A DNA stretch of 64,000 bases from Constantimarinum furrinae (GCF_014295415.1 NZ_CP052909.1:2666001-2730000), one strand, 5' to 3'; positions 37,147 through 45,229 are shown, counted from the first letter of the stretch. A program made the numbers and translations. The notes: a model not told the origin generated them from the sequence alone.

Positions 37147-37180
37147 GTTTTGGCACCAACATGAGTGGAAGCTTTTGGAT

Positions 37181-37700
37181 CTGGAATCAAGACGCAAAGA
37201 AGCAAAGGCGCAAAGACGCAAAGATGCAAAGAGGCAAAGAGGCAAAGAGGCAAAGATGCAAAGATGCAAAGAATCAAGACTTGAATCCGTGAATAGTGAA
37301 TCGTGAGTGGTGAAACGGTGACTGCATACCGGGTACTGCTCACGGCCTACTGCCTACTTCGGACTTCCATCTCCTGACTTCGGACTGCAGTTTCAAAGTC
37401 TCAAAGATGCAAAGTCAAATAACACATTATTCATTACGCATCATTAATTATTAATCCTCCGGAGCTTTAATGAAGGAGGACCATCTGCCTACTCCCGACT
37501 TCGGACTCCCGACTCCCGACTCCCGACTTCGGACTCCCGACTCCCGTCTCCCGACTCCCGTCTTCGGACTTCGGACTTCGGACTTCGGACTGCAGACCCA
37601 AAGACTCAATGTCTAACAACGAACTATTTATTATTCATTATACATCACTCATCATTAATCATTCATCCTCCGAAGCTTTAGCGAAGGAGGACCGTCTCAC
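37181..37700. repeat. Mosaic short-tandem-repeat locus B
   Basis: About 520 bp contain two successive rounds of the same block order. First come octads NNCAAAGA (at least eight, 37190-37270), then a CGTGAAN run, a conserved core including CATACCGGGTACTGCT, GACTYCN heptads (more than twelve around 37495-37590), TCTAACAACGAACTATTTAT, CATTACT-like heptads and the hairpin-like element CCTCCGAAGCTTTAGCGAAG. Open frames here are repeat artefacts. The remaining bases 37701-37942 hold only a terminator-like hairpin and the cassette boundary. Confidence 0.8.
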
Positions 37701-37800
37701 AACTCACCTCCAATAAATAATAACAATAAACAATAACCAATATCATACGCTTTCCCGTAAACTCACTTCAAAAATTTTACTATCTTTAAACATAATTCCT

Positions 37801-37843
37801 CCCCACTTCGCTGTTTTTATAAAACGGTGGATGGGGTTTTTTT
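37801..37843 (+). terminator. Terminator-like hairpin before the cassette array
   Basis: CCCCA (37801) pairs with TGGGG (about 37832-37836), with an inner GTTTT/AAAAC stem, followed by seven T residues. There is no gene immediately upstream, so it may end a small RNA or isolate the cassettes. Confidence 0.5.
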
Positions 37844-37910
37844 GTAGGTCTTATTCTGTTTTATCCTGAATTGGATTTGGATTATTGCAGGAATAGGCCT
37901 GATAGAACAT

Positions 37911-37917
37911 GTTAGGG
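37911..37917 (+). other. Integron-type core site (GTTAGGG) at cassette 1 boundary
   Basis: It matches the GTTRRRY core except for the last base and lies 25 nt before the first cassette gene. It is complementary to the 5' end of the attC-like site that closes the cassette at 40553-40559. No partner palindrome is seen upstream, so it may be a primary insertion point or a remnant. Confidence 0.5.
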
Positions 37918-37942
37918 GTAATACGAAAAACAAAACTATAAT

Positions 37943-39169
37943 ATGAAAGGAAAAATTCTAGATAGATTTAAAGAAGCAGATAGTGAATGTCTACTAGCAA
38001 GCATTTCTTTAAATGATTACGTTGAAGGACTTCCAGAGGACTATAAATCTTATGAAGTACAAAGAGAGATTGTAAAAAACACTTATTTAGATAACTTGGT
38101 TGATACTATTATTGAGGGCAATCATATCCCACCTATCGTTATAGTAGTCGAAAAAGAAAAATATAAAATTACTGATTCAAATATTGAAGTTTCTGAATAT
38201 AAAATCCTGGACGGACTTCAAAGAACATTTCGATTGAAAATCATATTTGACACACTTAACATTCTGATTGAATCGCTAGAAAAAGAAGAGCAATTAATAT
38301 TTGAACTTTCAAAGCTTCAGCTAAATAGAAAATTTAAAGAAAAACTTATTGAAATTGAAAGTAACTCATCTATTTTATCTTCCCTAGTCGAATTTGCTAA
38401 AACTAATAGCACAAAAAAATTGTCCACTTTATACGATAGGAATCAATGGTTTGAGATTTGGACAGGATTAAGTTCTGACCAAGAGGTAAATAAGATGTTA
38501 ATATTAAATGCAGGTCATAAACCAGTCAAAACAAAACATCAATTAGAACTTCTCTTTAGAAATATAATACCAATTCTTCAAAAGGTTGAGTTCAAAGATT
38601 TTAAGATTGTAAGAGAAAAAGAGATGTCTTCAATCCAATATAGTAAGAATAGAATTCCGGGTCAATTTCATTTTTCACATATTATTACATCTGTTTTATC
38701 ATTAAGTGAGGGAAAACCTTTGACTACAAACACTAATCTCATTCAAAAATCTCAATCAGATTATTTTAATGAAGAAGTATTTGACAAGTTTCTTCATTTA
38801 GATTTCTTAAAAGAATTTATAAGAGGACTTATAGATATTGATAACGCAATTACAGGAGAATTTGATGAAGCTGGAACTAAATGGATGGGACGAGAAACTT
38901 CTCTTGTAGGTATGTACGCAGCAACTGGAAAATATATTAATGAGAAATTTATAAAACCACAAGAGGCGATTTCTATTCTTAGAGAAAGAATAGTCTCTAA
39001 TCCTTCACTACTTTGTTTAACTGAATTTGAAGATGAAAGAAATAATCAAAATCTAGCAAAAATAAATATTGGGAGTGTTAATAAGAAAGCAGTTTATGAG
39101 GGAATATATTCTGTGCTAATTGACCCTACCAATAAAATAGATTGGAAGATATACTTTAAAACCGCATAA
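37943..39169 (+). CDS. DUF262/ParB-like (DGxQR) protein, first gene of a candidate defence pair
   Basis: The 408-residue soluble protein contains in its first 100 residues the pattern of the DUF262/DGQHR/ParB-like superfamily: VQREIVKNTYLDNLVDTIIE, GNHIPPIVIV (residues 59-68), then ILDGLQRTFRL with DGxQR at residues 90-94. In GmrSD and DndB-type proteins this domain is a nucleotide-dependent nuclease or modification sensor. The rest is helical without a recognised motif; no HNH (DUF1524) domain is seen. Codons are strongly A/T-ending, unlike the flanking core genes. The stop is 2 nt from the ATG of the next gene, so the two form an operon. Confidence 0.72.
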   Translation: MKGKILDRFKEADSECLLASISLNDYVEGLPEDYKSYEVQREIVKNTYLDNLVDTIIEGNHIPPIVIVVEKEKYKITDSNIEVSEYKILDGLQRTFRLKIIFDTLNILIESLEKEEQLIFELSKLQLNRKFKEKLIEIESNSSILSSLVEFAKTNSTKKLSTLYDRNQWFEIWTGLSSDQEVNKMLILNAGHKPVKTKHQLELLFRNIIPILQKVEFKDFKIVREKEMSSIQYSKNRIPGQFHFSHIITSVLSLSEGKPLTTNTNLIQKSQSDYFNEEVFDKFLHLDFLKEFIRGLIDIDNAITGEFDEAGTKWMGRETSLVGMYAATGKYINEKFIKPQEAISILRERIVSNPSLLCLTEFEDERNNQNLAKINIGSVNKKAVYEGIYSVLIDPTNKIDWKIYFKTA

Positions 39170-39171
39170 TT

Positions 39172-40545
39172 ATGGAATTAAAGAATATCATATATAATAA
39201 TTTGATTCATTTAGTTTTTGAACTAACATCAAATGGTAGTCAGTTTGAAGAATTTTATAATTCTCTTGAAACGGAAGATAAACGAAACGAACTACTTGGA
39301 CTTTCAGACGAAATCGATAACGAATTAAAGGCTATCAAAAAATCAAAACTCGAAGCAAAAGTTCATTCAGATTTTGATAATTTAATTGGTTTACTGAATA
39401 CCTTTAAAAATAACTTCAATGAGTTTCCATCGAAGAGAATTTCTGAATCCATAGTAATAATATATTTAATAAATTACTTAAATGAAGCTTTAGATGAGGA
39501 AGTTAATCTTGAAGAAGAGATAGACATTTCTGCTTTTAGTTTTGTCAAATTATCGAAAGAGATTAATCAACGAAACTTTGCATTTCACGACTTAGTCGAT
39601 TTAAAAAACTCGCTAGTTCTCGTAGATTTAGGAAATACAGATTTAATGAATGAATATTTCACTCAGAATCCTTTATCTAAAGAATTAATTATTCAGCTTA
39701 TATCTAAAATAGGAGAAATTGATAAAGAACTTGAACTTTCTCAATTCGTTTTAGTAGATAAAGATGTTGAAAATTCAGCAAATCAGATTTGGTCTTTTGT
39801 AACTCTTCACGTAGTCAAGAATGGTAAGTTAATTCACAACCCATATAGTTACCAACAAATCCCAACAATTTCTAATTCCAGGAAAATTAAACAAGAAATA
39901 AAGTATCAGCAATTTGATGATTCAATTTTGATTCTTAGTGAATACAATCATCAAACAGATATTCTTGACAAATATTTGAGAATTTATCATTTGCTTGAAA
40001 ATTTTATGTACAAATATCCATTGTCGAACCTAGAAAGAAAATATGACGGTAGAGTTTTTTCTATCAGAGATTTTCAAAAAATGAATGATTTAGTGAGTAA
40101 TGGAGAATTGAAATCCTTAAAGAACTTATTCAATGAAATTGTGAAAAATGACTATGAGGCTGGAATTAAATTCTCAGATTTTATATTTCAAAAGTGGAAT
40201 GGATTACATCCAAATCATATAGACGATAAAGTCAAAATAGACACTCTTTTAAGTGAACTGAGAGTCAAAATGACTTACGATTCAGTTGAAGAAAATTCCA
40301 TTGGTGGATTTTTCGCAAATTTAATATACGCCTTAAGAAACGCTTTGGTACATAACAGAGAAACTGAATTTCATCTAACTCACGAAACTCTTTTATCACA
40401 CTCGCAAGTCCAAGATACAGCTCTTCAATTACTTGAAAAATTCATTTTACCGATTGTAGAAGAAATTGTTTTCTATTTAATAATTGAACAAAATGAAATA
40501 GTTTGGTTTAAGAATTCAACAATTCAGTTATATAAAGAACACTAA
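39172..40545 (+). CDS. HEPN-motif protein, second gene of the candidate defence pair
   Basis: The 457-residue protein is helical and charged, with no signal peptide or membrane helix. Near the C-terminus it has YALRNALVHNRE, where Arg389-Asn390 and His394 form the Rx4-6H (R-N-x3-H) motif of HEPN domains, followed by two long helices; the context looks like the ApeA-type HEPN group. Such domains in toxins and abortive-infection effectors cut RNA. The remaining about 350 residues are unassigned and could be a sensor or regulatory region. It is in an operon with the DGxQR protein and is the last gene of cassette 1. Function as an anti-phage effector is inference. Confidence 0.7.
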   Translation: MELKNIIYNNLIHLVFELTSNGSQFEEFYNSLETEDKRNELLGLSDEIDNELKAIKKSKLEAKVHSDFDNLIGLLNTFKNNFNEFPSKRISESIVIIYLINYLNEALDEEVNLEEEIDISAFSFVKLSKEINQRNFAFHDLVDLKNSLVLVDLGNTDLMNEYFTQNPLSKELIIQLISKIGEIDKELELSQFVLVDKDVENSANQIWSFVTLHVVKNGKLIHNPYSYQQIPTISNSRKIKQEIKYQQFDDSILILSEYNHQTDILDKYLRIYHLLENFMYKYPLSNLERKYDGRVFSIRDFQKMNDLVSNGELKSLKNLFNEIVKNDYEAGIKFSDFIFQKWNGLHPNHIDDKVKIDTLLSELRVKMTYDSVEENSIGGFFANLIYALRNALVHNRETEFHLTHETLLSHSQVQDTALQLLEKFILPIVEEIVFYLIIEQNEIVWFKNSTIQLYKEH

Positions 40546-40549
40546 ACAC

Positions 40550-40685
40550 TACCCCTAACAACTTATATAAAAAATAGCGGATTTGGTGCTTAAACGAAAA
40601 ATGAATAATAAAATAAAGGTCAGTTATAAACCGAAAAGTTAGTACAAAAAAAATCCGCTACTTTTCATACACAAGACCGTTAGGC
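40550..40685 (+). repeat. attC-like recombination site between cassettes
   Basis: An imperfect palindrome of about 134 nt runs from CCCCTAACAAC to GTTAGGC. Outer arms carry integron-type ends (YYYTAAC and GTTRRRY). The inner stem is a perfect 10 bp, TAGCGGATTT (40575-40584) with AAATCCGCTA (40651-40660), and an additional imperfect stem closes a long A/T-rich terminal loop. Length and layout are like the large VCR-type attC sites. I recall related hairpins in other Flavobacteriia genomes, but cannot search here. Confidence 0.68.
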
Positions 40686-40710
40686 ACAAGTTTAGAAAAC
40701 TATATTCTCT

Positions 40711-41553
40711 ATGATAAAACAAAATCCATTTTCTGTTTATGATTTTCTAGGATATTTAATACCCGGGTCGTTGGTTATTTATGCGTATCTGATTGTTGAT
40801 TATTTAAAAAATCAAACACATTTTGATGTTCAAGATTTTATTGAGAATTTTTCAAACGTTAAGCTTGAAGGTGTATTCTTTTTCATCATCGTTTCATACA
40901 CAATAGGTCATCTAATCAGTTTTGCTTCATCAATAACAATTGAAAAATATGCAAATTGGAGATATAGTTATCCATCAAAATATTTACTGGAAATTGAACA
41001 TAAAGGATATTGGAAGTCATCACGAAACTGGAAAGATGTTGTATGGAGAATAGTAATGATAATTATTCTGTTTCCATGTGTAGTCTTCGATTGGATATTT
41101 GGTCAAATTCTAGGATTTAAAAGATTTTATAAAAAATCAGTTGATGATTTCCTAAAAGAAATGATAGAATCAAAAGCTAATAGACTTTTAAATAAAATTG
41201 GTTTAGACAAGCTTGAGGACCCCGAAAAATATGATGACGGAAAAGGAAATGATTTTGATTTTCACAGAATTATTTCTCATTACGCTTATGAAAATAGTAA
41301 AAGACATCAAGAAAAAATGAGCAACTATGTTGCGCTCTACGGTTTCTTAAGAACTTTGAGTTTGATTTTTAATATTCTAGCTATTTACTTTTCTATACGT
41401 GTTTATTGCTATCTCGAATTTAACTTAATTAATGGCTCAATTATATTTATACTTACTGGATTATCCTATTTATCTTTTATGGCATTTATGAAATTTTATA
41501 GAAGATACACGTTAGAGGGATTAATGATAATTGTAATTGATGAGAATATCTAA
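40711..41553 (+). CDS. Hypothetical multi-spanning membrane protein of cassette 2
   Basis: The 280-residue protein has four to five hydrophobic helices: residues of about 12-28, 50-72, 112-135, and a pair at 215-260. The N-terminal motif NPFSVYDFLGYLIPG is one I have seen in small membrane proteins of unknown function in accessory regions of diverse bacteria. A central soluble loop of about 70 residues is charged. It starts 26 nt after the attC-like core site, the usual distance for a cassette gene lacking its own long promoter. Codons are A/T-rich like cassette 1. Confidence 0.65.
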   Translation: MIKQNPFSVYDFLGYLIPGSLVIYAYLIVDYLKNQTHFDVQDFIENFSNVKLEGVFFFIIVSYTIGHLISFASSITIEKYANWRYSYPSKYLLEIEHKGYWKSSRNWKDVVWRIVMIIILFPCVVFDWIFGQILGFKRFYKKSVDDFLKEMIESKANRLLNKIGLDKLEDPEKYDDGKGNDFDFHRIISHYAYENSKRHQEKMSNYVALYGFLRTLSLIFNILAIYFSIRVYCYLEFNLINGSIIFILTGLSYLSFMAFMKFYRRYTLEGLMIIVIDENI

Positions 41554-41560
41554 TAAACCA

Positions 41561-41579
41561 GTGCCTAACAACGCCTATC
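41561..41579 (+). other. Left end of a truncated second attC-like site
   Basis: GTGCCTAACAACGCC begins 8 nt after the cassette 2 stop and is the complement of the cassette's own start GTTAGGCAC. No matching GTTRRRY right arm follows in the next 170 nt, so the site is either truncated or degenerated. The 187 nt up to the next gene contain nothing else recognisable. Confidence 0.5.
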
Positions 41580-41740
41580 ACTAAGTACTGTCGTGGGTTA
41601 ATTTTATTATTTATCTTACAACTCAAAAATTTATGTTCTGATAATACTCAGAGGCGACTCATCCAATTCAACTGAATCGCACATACTACACCTCAATACT
41701 GTCCAAAACGTTTAACAAAAGAGTTTTCCAATATTCACAA

Positions 41741-42112
41741 ATGAGCTATAAGACAATAATAAATTCTACAAAAGGGATTAAAATTGAAAGGCTCGATGAG
41801 AATCTTTGGTCTGCTCAATCCAGACCTCATGGGTTTCCATTGTGTCCAAAACTTAAGTTTAAAATAAGTGAAAATCAACAACTCATTATAGTAAAACATG
41901 ATCTTTTAAGACCGTTTCTGTTGAATTCAATAATCGTTACAATAATATATATTGGAATTTATTTGCTTTCAAAACACAGTGTTGGATTAATAGAACTTTT
42001 ATACATGATTTTGGGAAGCATAATTTTCGTATTGTTGTTAATTATTCTTATTTATTATCTGACCAGAATTGGAGTTCAAAACATCAAAATACGCGCTTAT
42101 AATAATCCATAA
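41741..42112 (+). CDS. Hypothetical small membrane protein (123 aa)
   Basis: The protein has a soluble N-terminal half (about residues 1-60, mostly strands) and two adjacent transmembrane helices (about residues 62-80 and 86-108) with a short basic tail. No family is recognised. It is A/T-rich like the cassette genes and lies right after the truncated attC-like end, so it may be the remnant of a third cassette. The 183 nt after it lead to the RidA-like gene and hold no clear feature apart from an unpaired GTTAGCA at 42186. Confidence 0.55.
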   Translation: MSYKTIINSTKGIKIERLDENLWSAQSRPHGFPLCPKLKFKISENQQLIIVKHDLLRPFLLNSIIVTIIYIGIYLLSKHSVGLIELLYMILGSIIFVLLLIILIYYLTRIGVQNIKIRAYNNP

Positions 42113-42295
42113 TTTTTAAATTGCCTTATTAAAACATGTTCTGTATTCCCCATAATTTCCTACCTTAACTCCCCGCTTTTAAGTTGTTAGCAACCAAAAG
42201 ACTGCGCTTAAAAGGAAGACATTGCCTATCCCCCAACCCATAACACGGGATCGCCGAAACCCGATCACAGTAGGCACTAACACTAACCAACCTTT

Positions 42296-42829
42296 ATGAA
42301 ACTAACTAAGCCAACCCATCGTCTTTTACTATTTGTAAGTATTGTTTTCTTCTCCCTCTTGATGCAAAGCTGTATGGAAAATGATACCAAAGAAACGCCC
42401 GCAGCCGTGACAACCGAAGTGGAAGTCGAGAAAAAACAGGACAAACCCGAGTATTTCCTCCTGCGCCCCGAAGTGGAAAAGGCCTATGGCTATTCGCATG
42501 CCGTGAAGATAGGGAACGAGATCAAAATTTCGGGAGCCGTAAGTATGGACGATGCCGGTAACCCCACTGCCGTAGGAGATATGGCCCAACAAATGAAAAA
42601 CTGTTATGCTGATATCGAAAAGATCCTAAAACACTTTAACTGCACCTTCGACGATGTAGTCGTTGAAAACATCTATACCACCAACATGGCCTCCCTGCTC
42701 GAAAGCGCTGCCTATAGAAATGAGATCTATAAAAATCATTATCCCACCGCCACTTGGGTGGGCGTAACAGAATTGGCACTCCCCCAATTTATGATCGAGA
42801 TCGAACTGGAAGTGTATAAGGCAGATTGA
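42296..42829 (+). CDS. RidA/YjgF-like lipoprotein lacking the catalytic arginine
   Basis: The 177-residue protein has a lipoprotein signal (LLMQSCMEN) and a RidA fold from about residue 50: YSHAVKIGNEIKISGAVSMD, a central QMKNCYADIEKILKHF helix, and a terminal strand MIEIELEVYK. In active RidA enzymes an Arg occurs in the FPARxxVxV segment and binds the substrate carboxylate. Here the segment reads YPTATWVGV, without the Arg, so imine deaminase activity is doubtful. A lipidated RidA is itself unusual; a binding role is more likely. Mosaic locus C follows. Confidence 0.85.
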   Translation: MKLTKPTHRLLLFVSIVFFSLLMQSCMENDTKETPAAVTTEVEVEKKQDKPEYFLLRPEVEKAYGYSHAVKIGNEIKISGAVSMDDAGNPTAVGDMAQQMKNCYADIEKILKHFNCTFDDVVVENIYTTNMASLLESAAYRNEIYKNHYPTATWVGVTELALPQFMIEIELEVYKAD

Positions 42830-42840
42830 GGGATGGAGCT

Positions 42841-43480
42841 TAAGGCTGAGGAGGCAGGAAGCAGGAATCAAGACTCAAAGACTTAAAGATACAAAGACTC
42901 AAAGACGCAAAGGCGCAAAGACTCAAAGACTCAAAGACTCAAAGACTCAAAGATGCAAAGATGCAAAGATGCAAAGAATCAAGACTTAAATCCGTGAATA
43001 GAAAATCGTGAGTGGTGAAACGGAGACTGCATACCGGGTACTGCTAACGGCCTACTGCCTACTTCGGACTCCCGTCTCCTGACTCCTGACTCCTGACTCT
43101 TGACTACTGATAAAAGAACCAAGACCCAAAGACTCAAAGGTTCAAAGATTCAAAGTCCAACAACGAATTATTTATTATTCATTACTCATCATTAATCATT
43201 CAACCTATGGAGCTTTAGCGAAGGAGAGCTGACTCTTGACTCCAGACAAAAGATTCAAGAAGCAGGAATCAAGACGACTTGAAATCGTGAAGAGTAAATC
43301 GTGAGTGGTGAAACGGAGACTGCATACCGGGTACTGCTAACGGCCTACTGCCTACTACGTACTTCGTAATTCCGACTTCGGACTGCAGACCCAAAGGCGC
43401 AAAGAATCAAAGGCTCAAAGAATCAAAGAATCAAAGACGCCAGACTTGAATCTATGAATCGTAAATCGTGAACCGCACAC
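42841..43480. repeat. Mosaic short-tandem-repeat locus C
   Basis: About 640 bp contain two rounds of the shared block order. Octads of the CTCAAAGA/TGCAAAGA type form a run of more than ten (42880-42975). A block of about 60 nt including CATACCGGGTACTGCTAACG is almost identical in both rounds (near 43020 and 43322) and to locus B (near 37322). GACTYCN heptads, CAACAACGAATTATTTATTA, CATTACT heptads and the element GGAGCTTTAGCGAAGGAGAG follow. The stretch ends just upstream of the phosphatase gene. Confidence 0.8.
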
Positions 43481-43547
43481 TGCAAAAAGCGATTTTTGAA
43501 TCTATTTTTCTTCGGAATTTAGTACCTTACTCTGCATAAATCGAGTT

Positions 43548-44606
43548 ATGAAATACCCATTTAGCCTAAGCCTGCTTCTGCTGCTGTTTTGCATTACTGT
43601 GTCCTGTGCACAGGAAACGAGTTCTGTTAAAACTGCAACAGCCGAAACCAACACCTCGATCAGCGACGGGCCTTACATCTTTATTGAAAGGGATCGCATC
43701 GTAGAAAAAAGCATCGTAAACAATGAGGTGATCACCAAAGCACTGAAAAGCAAAGCATACGAAACTAACTTCCCTCCGGCTCCCTCGGTGATTACTACAA
43801 CGGCTTCCATAGCGGCGCTGAGTGATATTCACGGACAATACGATCTGGCGGTCGAGATCCTGCAAAACAACGGCATCATAGATAAAAATGGCCACTGGGC
43901 CTTTGGCGACGGACATTTTGTGATCGTGGGCGATATCTTCGACCGAGGGGATGGCGTCACCGAAATGCTCTGGCTTATCTATACCCTGGAACAACAGGCA
44001 GCAGCTCAGGGCGGACGGGTGCATTTTTTACTGGGCAACCACGAGTATATGGTACTTCATAAGGATCTGCGATACCTCCACGAAAAATACACCACGGTTT
44101 TAACCATGCTCGATTTAGATTACGACACACTCTATGGTGAGAATACAGTTTTGGGACGATGGCTACGTGCCAAACCCACGGTGTTAAAGATTAACGATCA
44201 CATTTTTGTCCACGGTGGCATCTCAAAGCAGTTTCTGGAACTGGGACCGTTCGATCCCGATGCCATCAATGCAACCATGAGGGCTTCCATAGCCCGGACC
44301 AAAGAGGAAATGAAAGCTACCGACTTTTACAATAATTATTATGGAAGCAGCGGACCCATCTGGTATCGCGGTTATTTTTATGACGACCTTCCCGATGAAG
44401 CGATCTCCGAAATCCTGCAGTTGACAAATTCAGAACAGATCGTGGTGGGGCACTGCTCCAATAAAGAGGTGGTGAGTTTGTACGATAACCGGATCTTCGG
44501 GGTAGATTCCAGCATCAAGCTGGGAGAATACGGAGAGTTGTTGTTTATCGAAAACGGCTCCTTCTATCGTGCCACCAAAGACGGAACACGCATCAAATTT
44601 GAATAA
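43548..44606 (+). CDS. Exported PPP-family phosphatase (metallophosphoesterase)
   Basis: The 352-residue protein has a signal with lipobox-like VSCAQ. The PPP/ApaH metal motifs are complete: SDIHGQ, GDIFDRGDG and GNHE, then a HGGIS motif and a late GHC/SNKE region. This is the Shewanella-like protein phosphatase/ApaH-type plan with a di-metal centre, likely hydrolysing phosphomonoesters outside the cytoplasm. Its location in an envelope compartment makes a cytosolic ApaH role unlikely. It is followed by a separate DUF4287 gene after 30 nt. Confidence 0.85.
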   Translation: MKYPFSLSLLLLLFCITVSCAQETSSVKTATAETNTSISDGPYIFIERDRIVEKSIVNNEVITKALKSKAYETNFPPAPSVITTTASIAALSDIHGQYDLAVEILQNNGIIDKNGHWAFGDGHFVIVGDIFDRGDGVTEMLWLIYTLEQQAAAQGGRVHFLLGNHEYMVLHKDLRYLHEKYTTVLTMLDLDYDTLYGENTVLGRWLRAKPTVLKINDHIFVHGGISKQFLELGPFDPDAINATMRASIARTKEEMKATDFYNNYYGSSGPIWYRGYFYDDLPDEAISEILQLTNSEQIVVGHCSNKEVVSLYDNRIFGVDSSIKLGEYGELLFIENGSFYRATKDGTRIKFE

Positions 44607-44636
44607 ATGTCAGTAACCTATTAAACACCCAACACT

Positions 44637-45179
44637 ATGGATAAAGCACTACAGACCATGATCGACAATATGCCCGAAAAAACGGGTAAATCCTTAGACG
44701 AGTGGAAAAAGCTACTTAAGTCAAAATCCTTTCAAAAGCACTCGGAGGCCGTTAATTTTCTGAAAAAGGAACATCAGGTGACTCACGGCTTTGCCAATAC
44801 CATTGTGACCCTTTCAAAAGATTCCGATGAAAGTCCGCAGGATCTGGTTCAGGATCAATACAAGGGAAAAGAGCAACTACTGCCAATCTATGAAGCACTG
44901 CTGTTCTATGTAAAAGGGCTCGGCAGCGATGTGGTCATTACCCCTAAAAAAGCCAGTGTGAGTGTCATTCGAAAAAAACAGTTTGCGCTAATCAAACCCG
45001 CAACCAAAACCCGGATCGATCTGGGCTTAAAATTACGGAACAAACCCACCGGTGGCCGACTTGAAGATTCAGGCCCCTTCGGAACCATGTGCACACACAG
45101 GGTACAACTTTCCGAAGCAAAGGAAGTGAATGATGAAGTAAAATCATGGCTCAAAGAAGCCTATAACGAAGCTGATTAA
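44637..45179 (+). CDS. DUF4287/DUF5655 domain protein
   Basis: The 180-residue cytosolic protein has two small domains. Residues 1-65 match DUF4287 (MIDNMPEKTGKSLDEWKKLL and HGFANTIV). Residues of about 75-178 match DUF5655 (YEALLFYVKGLGSDVVITPKK, RKKQFALIKPATKTRIDLGL). Both are short domains of unknown function, often combined, with DUF5655 sometimes near nucleic-acid related proteins. It may share a transcript with the upstream phosphatase. Confidence 0.82.
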   Translation: MDKALQTMIDNMPEKTGKSLDEWKKLLKSKSFQKHSEAVNFLKKEHQVTHGFANTIVTLSKDSDESPQDLVQDQYKGKEQLLPIYEALLFYVKGLGSDVVITPKKASVSVIRKKQFALIKPATKTRIDLGLKLRNKPTGGRLEDSGPFGTMCTHRVQLSEAKEVNDEVKSWLKEAYNEAD

Positions 45180-45229
45180 TTCACTTTAATTGTCATATTC
45201 TGGAAAATTCTCATCATTAGTTACTAATT

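Larger units (their letters stand above)
37911..41569 (+). mobile_element. Integron-like gene cassette pair without integrase
   Basis: Two AT-rich gene cassettes lie head to tail. Cassette 1 begins with GTTAGGGGTA at 37911 and its attC-like site begins with the exact complement TACCCCTAAC (40550-40559). Cassette 2 begins with GTTAGGCAC at 40679 and is followed at 41561 by its complement GTGCCTAAC. Matching of each cassette's own two ends, different between cassettes, is what attC recombination produces. A 134-nt palindromic site separates the cassettes. No integrase gene is in the window. Ordinary transposon ends are less likely, since the two units do not share terminal repeats and no transposase is present. 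Confidence 0.65.

Noticed and set aside
36838-37343. Minus-strand open frames rich in CIFASLPLCLFASL-type repeats
   Set aside because: They are translations of the NNCAAAGA octads of mosaic locus B; period-8 sequence translates as an 8-residue repeat in any open frame, and there is no homology or start context.
37911-41569. Insertion sequence or transposon interpretation of the AT-rich region
   Set aside because: The two units have different terminal repeats, no transposase or recombinase is encoded, and the intervening site is attC-like rather than a transposon end.
42186-42192. GTTAGCA as a further integron core site
   Set aside because: It does not fit GTTRRRY and has no complementary partner, so a chance match is likely.
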